Source of the DNA: Clusia tigrina
Lineage: Eukaryota; Arthropoda; Insecta; Diptera; Clusiidae
Assembly: GCA_920105625.2 (NCBI GenBank)
Contig: OV050030.1
Location: 193,683,887 to 193,747,886 of the forward strand
Length of the DNA: 64,000 bases
Direction: 5' to 3'
The notes beneath the pieces are model-generated. The model searched no databases and was not told the DNA's origin. It worked only from the letters and a program-made list of their open reading frames with translations. Each line of letters starts with the position of its first letter. Within the stretch, counting starts at the first letter, position 1. Of this stretch, positions 59,101 through 64,000 are shown in pieces. Made by a program: the position numbers and the translations under genes.

Positions 59101-61530
59101 TCGATTGGGGGGTCTGCTGCCTTCTCTATGCCTATATCTAACCCTATCTGCCTCAGTCGGCATCTCAGTCGGCGCGGCAGCCTCTGTCAGCGTCTGTGTA
59201 GGCGTATTAGTCGCTGCCGCTGTCGATTGGGGTGGTCTGCTGCCTTCTCTATGCCTATATCTACCCCTATCTGAATCAGTCGGCGTCTCAGTCGGGGTCG
59301 CAGCCTCTGTCAGCGTTTCTGCAGGCGTCTCAGTTGCTGCCGCTGTCGACCTGGGGGGTCTGCTGCCTTGTCTATGCCTATATCTACCCCTATCTGCTTC
59401 AAACGTCGTCTCAGTCGGCGTCTCAGTCGGCGTCGCAGCCTCTGTTAGCGTCTCTGTAGGCGTCTCAGTCACTGCCGCTGTCGTTTGGGGGGTCTGGTGC
59501 CTTCTCTATGCCTATATCTACCCCTATCTGCCTCAGTTCTCGTCTCAGTCGTCGCCGCAGCCTCTGTCTGCGTCTCTGTAGGCGTCCCAGTCGCTGCCGC
59601 TGTCGTTTGGGGGGTCTGTTACCTTCTCTATGCTTATATCTACCCCTATCTACCTCAGTCGGCGTCGCAGCCTCTGCTGCGTCTCTGTTGGCGTCTCAGT
59701 CACTGCCGCTGTCGAATGGGGGGTCTGCTGGTTTCTCTATGCCTATATCTACACCTATCTTCCTCAGTCTGCGTCTCAGTCGGCGTCGCAGCCCCTGTCA
59801 GTGTCTCTGTAGGTGTCTCAGTCGCTGCCGCTGTCGATTGGGGAGTCTGCTGCCTTCTCTATGCCTATATCTACCCCTATCTGCCTCAGTCAGCGTCTCA
59901 ATCGGCGTCGCAGCCTCTGTCAGCGTCTCTTTAGGCGTCTCAGTCGCTGCCGCTGTCGATTGGGGGGTCTGCTGCCTTCTCAATGCCTATATATAGCAAT
60001 ATCTGTCTCAGTAGGTGTCAAAGTCGGCGTCGCAGCCTCTGTCAGCGTCATTGTAGGGGTCTCAGTCGCTGCCGCTGTCGATGGGGGGTCTGCTGCCTTA
60101 TCTATGCCTATATCTATCCCTATCTGCCTTAGTCGGCGGCTCAGTCGGCGTCGCAGCCTCTGTCATCGTCTCTGCAGGCGTCTCAGACGCTGTAGCTGTT
60201 GCTTGGGGGTCTGCTTCCTTCTCTATGCCTATATCTACCCCTATCTGCCTCAGTCGGCGCCGCAGCCTCTGTCAGCGTCTCTGTAGGCGTCTCAGTCGCT
60301 GCTGCTGTCGATTGGTGGGATCTGCTGCCTTCTCTATGCCTATATCTACCTCTATCTGCCTCAGTCGACGTCTCAGTCGGCGTCGCAGCCCCTGTCAGTG
60401 TCTCTGTAGGTGTCTCAGTCGCTGCCGCTGTCGATTGAGGGGGTCTGGTGCCTTCTCTATGACTATATCCACCCCTATCTGCCTTAGTTCTCGTCTCAGT
60501 CGTCGCCGCAGCCTCTGTCTGCATCTCTGTAGGCGTCTCAGTCGCTGCCGCTGTCGTTTGGGGGGGTCTGTTACCTTTTCTATGCTTATATCTACCCCTA
60601 TCTGCCTCAGTTCTCGTCTCAGTCGTCGCCGCAGCCTCTGTCTGCGTCTCTGTAGGCGTCTCAGTCGCTGCCGCTGTCGAATGGGGGTCTGCTGGTTTCT
60701 CTATGCCTATATCTACACCTATCTTCCTCAGTCTGCGTCTCAGTCGGCGTCGCAGCCCCTGTCAGTGTCTCTGTAGGTGTCTCAGTCGCTGCCGCTGTCG
60801 ATTGGGGTGTCTGCTGCCTTCTCTATGCCTATATCTACCCTTATCTGCCTCAGTCAGCATCTCAGTCGGCGTCGCAGCGTCTCTTTAGGCGTATCACTCG
60901 CTGCCGCTGTCGATTGGGGTGTCTGCTGCCGTCTCTATGCCTATATCTACCCTTATCTGCCTCAGTCAGCGTCTCAGTCGCCGTCGCAGCGTCTCTTTAG
61001 GCCTATCACTCGCTGCCGCTGTCGATTGGGGGGTCTGCTGCCTTCTCAATGCCTATATCTATACCTATCTGCCTCAGTAGGTGTCAAAGTTGGCGTCGCA
61101 GCCTCTGTCAGCATCAATGTAGGTGTCTCAGTCGCTGCCGCTCTCGATTGGGGGGGGGGGTTTGCTGCCTTATCTATGCCTATATCTATCCCTATCTGCC
61201 TTAGTCGGCGTCTCCGTCGGCGTCGCAGCCTCTGTCGGCGTCTCTGTAGGTGTCTCATACGGTGCCGATGTCGATTGGGGCGTCCGCTGGCTTCTCTATG
61301 CATAGATCTACCCCTATCTGCCTCCGTCGGTATCTCAGTCGGAGTCGTAGCCTCTGTCAGCGGCTCAGTAGGCGTCTCAGTCGCTGTCGATTGGGGTGGT
61401 CTGCTGCCTTATCTATGCCTATATCTAATCCTATCTGCCTCAGTCGGCGTCTCAGTCGGCATCGCAGCCTCTGTCAGCGTCTCTTTAGGCGTCTCACTCG
61501 CTGCCGCTGTCGATTGGGGGGTCTGCTGCC
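56103..61530 (+). repeat. 5,428-bp tandem duplication, copy 2
   Basis: This is a direct copy of 50675-56102. The junction near 56103 joins the end of the unit (the monomer with gtctctttaggcgtctcac) to its start (ctctatgattatatctac). After 61530 the sequence continues with a different monomer (tcaatgcctaaatctaccc). Confidence 0.92.
58451..59454 (+). repeat. 502-bp tandem pair, second occurrence
   Basis: This is the counterpart of 53023-54026 in the second 5,428-bp unit, with the same 502-base offset (58504 to 59006). Confidence 0.88.
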
Positions 61531-64000
61531 TTCTCAATGCCTAAATCTACCCCTATCTGCCTCAGTAGGTGTCAAAGTCGGCGTCGCAGGTTCTGTCAGC
61601 GTCATTGTAGGCGTCTCAGTCGCTGCCGCTGTCGATTGGGGGGTCTGCTGCCTTATCTATGCTTATATCTACCCCTATCTGCCTCAGTCGTTGTCTCAGT
61701 CGTCGTCGCAGCCTCTGTCAGCGTCTCTGTAGGCGTCTCAGTCGCTGCCGCTGTCGTTTCGGGGGGTCTGCTACCTTCTCTATGCCTATATCTACCCCTA
61801 TATGCCTCAATCGGCGTCGCAGCGTCTGTCTGCGTCTCTTTAGGCGTCTCAGTCGCTGCCGCTGTCGATTGGGGGGTCTGCTGCCTTATCTATGCCTATA
61901 TCTACCCCTCTCTGCCTCAGTCGGCGTCTCAGTCGGCGTCGCAGCCTCTGTCAGCGTCTCTTTAGGCGTCTCACTTGCTGCGGCTGTCGATTGGGGGTTC
62001 TGCTGCCTTCTCAATGCCTATATCTAGACCTATCTGCCTCAGTAGGTGTCAAAGTCGGCGTCGCAGCCTCTGACAGCGTCATTGTACGCGTCTCAGTCGC
62101 TGCCGCTGTCGATTTGGGGGGGTCTGCTGCCTTATCTATGCCTATATCTACCCCAATCTGCCACAGTCGGCGTCGCAGCCACTGTCTGCGTCTCTGTGGG
62201 CGTCTCAGTCGCTGTCGCTGTCGATTGGGGTGGTCTGCTGCCTTCTCTATGCATATATCTAACCCTATCTGCCTCAGTTGTTGTCTCAGTCGTCGTCGCA
62301 ACCTCTGTCAGCGTCTCAGTTGGCGTCTCAGTCGCTGCCGCTGTCGTTTCGGGCGGTCTGCTACCTTCTCTATGCCTATATCTACCCCTATCTGCCTCAG
62401 TCGGCGTCGCAGCCTCTGTCTGCGTCTCTTTAGGCGTCTCAGTCGCTGCCGCTGTCGATTGGCGGGGTCTGCTGCCTTCTCTATGCCTATATCTACCCCT
62501 ATCTGCCTCAGTCGGCGTCTTCGTCGGCGTCGCAGCCTCTGTCGGCGTCTCTGTAGGCGTCTCAGTCGCTGCCGATGTCGATTGGGGGGTCTGCTACCTT
62601 CTCTATGTGTATATCTACCCCTATATGCCACAATCGGCGTCGCAGCCTCTGTCTGCGTCTCTTTAGGCGTCTCAGTCGCTGTCGCTGTCGATTGGGGTGG
62701 TCTGCTGCCTTCTCTATGCATATATCTACCCCTTTCTGCCTCAGTTGTTGTCTCAGTCGTCGTCGCAGCCTCTGTCAGCGTCTCTGTAGGCGTCTCAGTC
62801 GCTGCCGCTGTCGTTTCGGGCGGTCTGCTGCCTTCTCTATGCCTATATCTACCCTTATCTGCCTCAGTCAGCGTCTCAGTCGGCGTCGCAGCCTCTGTCA
62901 GCGTCTCTTTAGGTGTCTCATTCGCTGCCGATGTCGATTGGGGCGTCCGCTGGCTTCTCTATGCATAGATCTACCCCTATCTGCCTCCGTCGGTATCTCA
63001 GTCGCAGTCGTAGCCTCTGTCAGCGGCTCTGTAGGCGTCTCAGTCGCTGCCGCTGTCGATTGGGGTGGTCTGCTGCCTTATCTATGCCTATATCTAATCC
63101 TATCTGCCTCAGTCGGCGTCTCAGTCGGCGTCGCAGCCTCTGTCAGCGTCTCTTTAAGCGTCTCACTCGCTGCCGCTGTCGATTGGGGGTCTGCTGCCTT
63201 CTCAATGCCTATATCTAGACCTATCTGCCTCAGTAGGTGTCAAAGTCGGCGTCGCAGCCTCTGTCAGAATCATTGTATTCGTCTCAGTAGCTGCCGCTGT
63301 CGATTGGGGGGGGTCTGCTGCCTTATCTATACCTATATCTATCCCTATCTGCCTCAGTAGGTGTCAAAGTCGGCGTCGCAGGTTCTGTCAGCGTCATTGT
63401 AGGCGTCTCAGTCGCTGCCGCTGTCGATTGGGGGGTCTGCTGCCTTATCTATGCTTATATCTACCCCTATCTGCCTCAGTCGGCGTCGCAGCCTCTGTCT
63501 GCGTCTCTGTGGGCGTCTCAGTCGCTGTCGCTGTCGATTGGGGTGGTCCGCTGCCTTCTTTATGCATATATCTACCCCTATTTGCCTCAGTCGTTGTCTC
63601 AGTCGTCGTCGCAGCCTCTGTCAGCGTCTCTGTAGGTGTCTCAGTCGCTGCCGCTGTCGTTTCGAGGGGTCTGCTACCTTCTCTATGTGTATATCTACCC
63701 CTATATGCCACAACCGGCGTCGCAGCCTCTGTCTGCGTCTCTTTAGGCGTCTCAGTCGCTGCCACTGCGATTGGTGGGGTCTGCTGCCTTCTCTATGCCT
63801 ATATCTAGCCCTATCTGCCTCAGTAGGAGTCAAAGTCGGCGTCGCAGGTTCTGTCAGCGTCATTGTAGGCGTCTCAGTCGCTGCCGCTGTCGATTGGGGG
63901 GTCTGCTGCCTTATCTATGCTTATATCTACCCCTATCTGCCTCAGTCGTTGTCTCAGTCGTCGTCGCAGCCTCTGTCAGCGTCTCTGTAGGCGTCTCAGT
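61531..64000. repeat. Satellite array, right end
   Basis: Monomers here include types with gtcattgtaggcgtctcag, gtctctttaggcg and tcagtcgttgtctcagtcg. Several recur irregularly (near 61590, 63390 and 63845) without a long constant-offset duplication inside the window. The array runs off the right edge. No gene was found in it. Confidence 0.9.

Noticed and set aside
1..64000. CRISPR-like array
   Set aside because: Repeats are regularly spaced, but there are no unique spacers. The sequence between conserved blocks is itself repeated, and no cas-like gene is present.
1..64000. Telomeric or ribosomal DNA, or a CENP-B-box-type centromere motif
   Set aside because: I saw no short telomeric tandem, no rRNA-like sequence and no convincing match to the CENP-B box in the monomer. 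A centromeric role cannot be judged from sequence alone.

Overview
This window is eukaryotic, repeat-dominated DNA with no ordinary host gene that I can support. It is one long satellite (minisatellite) array that runs off both ends. It is interrupted by a 500-base run of N (4604-5103) and by three copies of a 5'-truncated non-LTR retrotransposon on the minus strand. The retrotransposon protein has a reverse transcriptase, an RNase H domain and a C-terminal CCHC motif. The order and sequence blocks resemble the LOA/I-type LINEs that are common in arthropods. Together with a CpG-rich satellite showing little obvious CpG decay, this suggests an invertebrate, probably an insect or other arthropod. 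The species cannot be read from the sequence.

The basic satellite monomer is about 110 or 122 bp. The two lengths differ by one copy of an internal 12-bp subrepeat (cagtcggcgtct). Each monomer carries a pyrimidine-rich block (tgctgccttctctatgcc), a TATATCTACCCC segment, one to eight 12-bp subrepeats, a conserved cagtcgctgccgctgtcgat block and a run of G of variable length (4 to 22). Monomers are organised into nested higher-order repeats. These are a 1.41-kb tandem pair at the left end, a tandem duplication of about 11.3 kb (5.1-16.4 kb and 16.4-29.3 kb), a 2.56-kb pair (31.0-36.4 kb), a 952-bp local pair (36.1 and 37.0 kb), a 5.76-kb-spaced pair (42.2 and 48.0 kb), an 842-bp triplet (43.7-46.2 kb), and a nearly perfect 5,428-bp tandem pair (50.7-61.5 kb) with a nested 502-bp duplication.

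The retrotransposon copies lie at 6912-9151 (A), 18220-20465 (B) and 37551-39786 (C). All three share the same 5' truncation point, the same 13-bp target-site duplication and the same satellite junctions, so they descend from one insertion that was copied as a passenger of satellite amplification. Copy C keeps an open RT-RNase H frame of 744 codons whose first 29 residues are satellite-encoded. A and B share a 23-bp deletion that breaks the frame. A then gained a +1 frameshift and B lost the catalytic RNase H glutamate. A paralogous unoccupied site survives at 36588-36600, 0.95 kb from the occupied site of copy C, so the insertion can be dated relative to the duplications.

The many open frames in the satellite result from a stop-poor repeat whose length is not a multiple of three. 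I do not call them genes. I saw no tRNA, rRNA, promoter, CRISPR or host exon.
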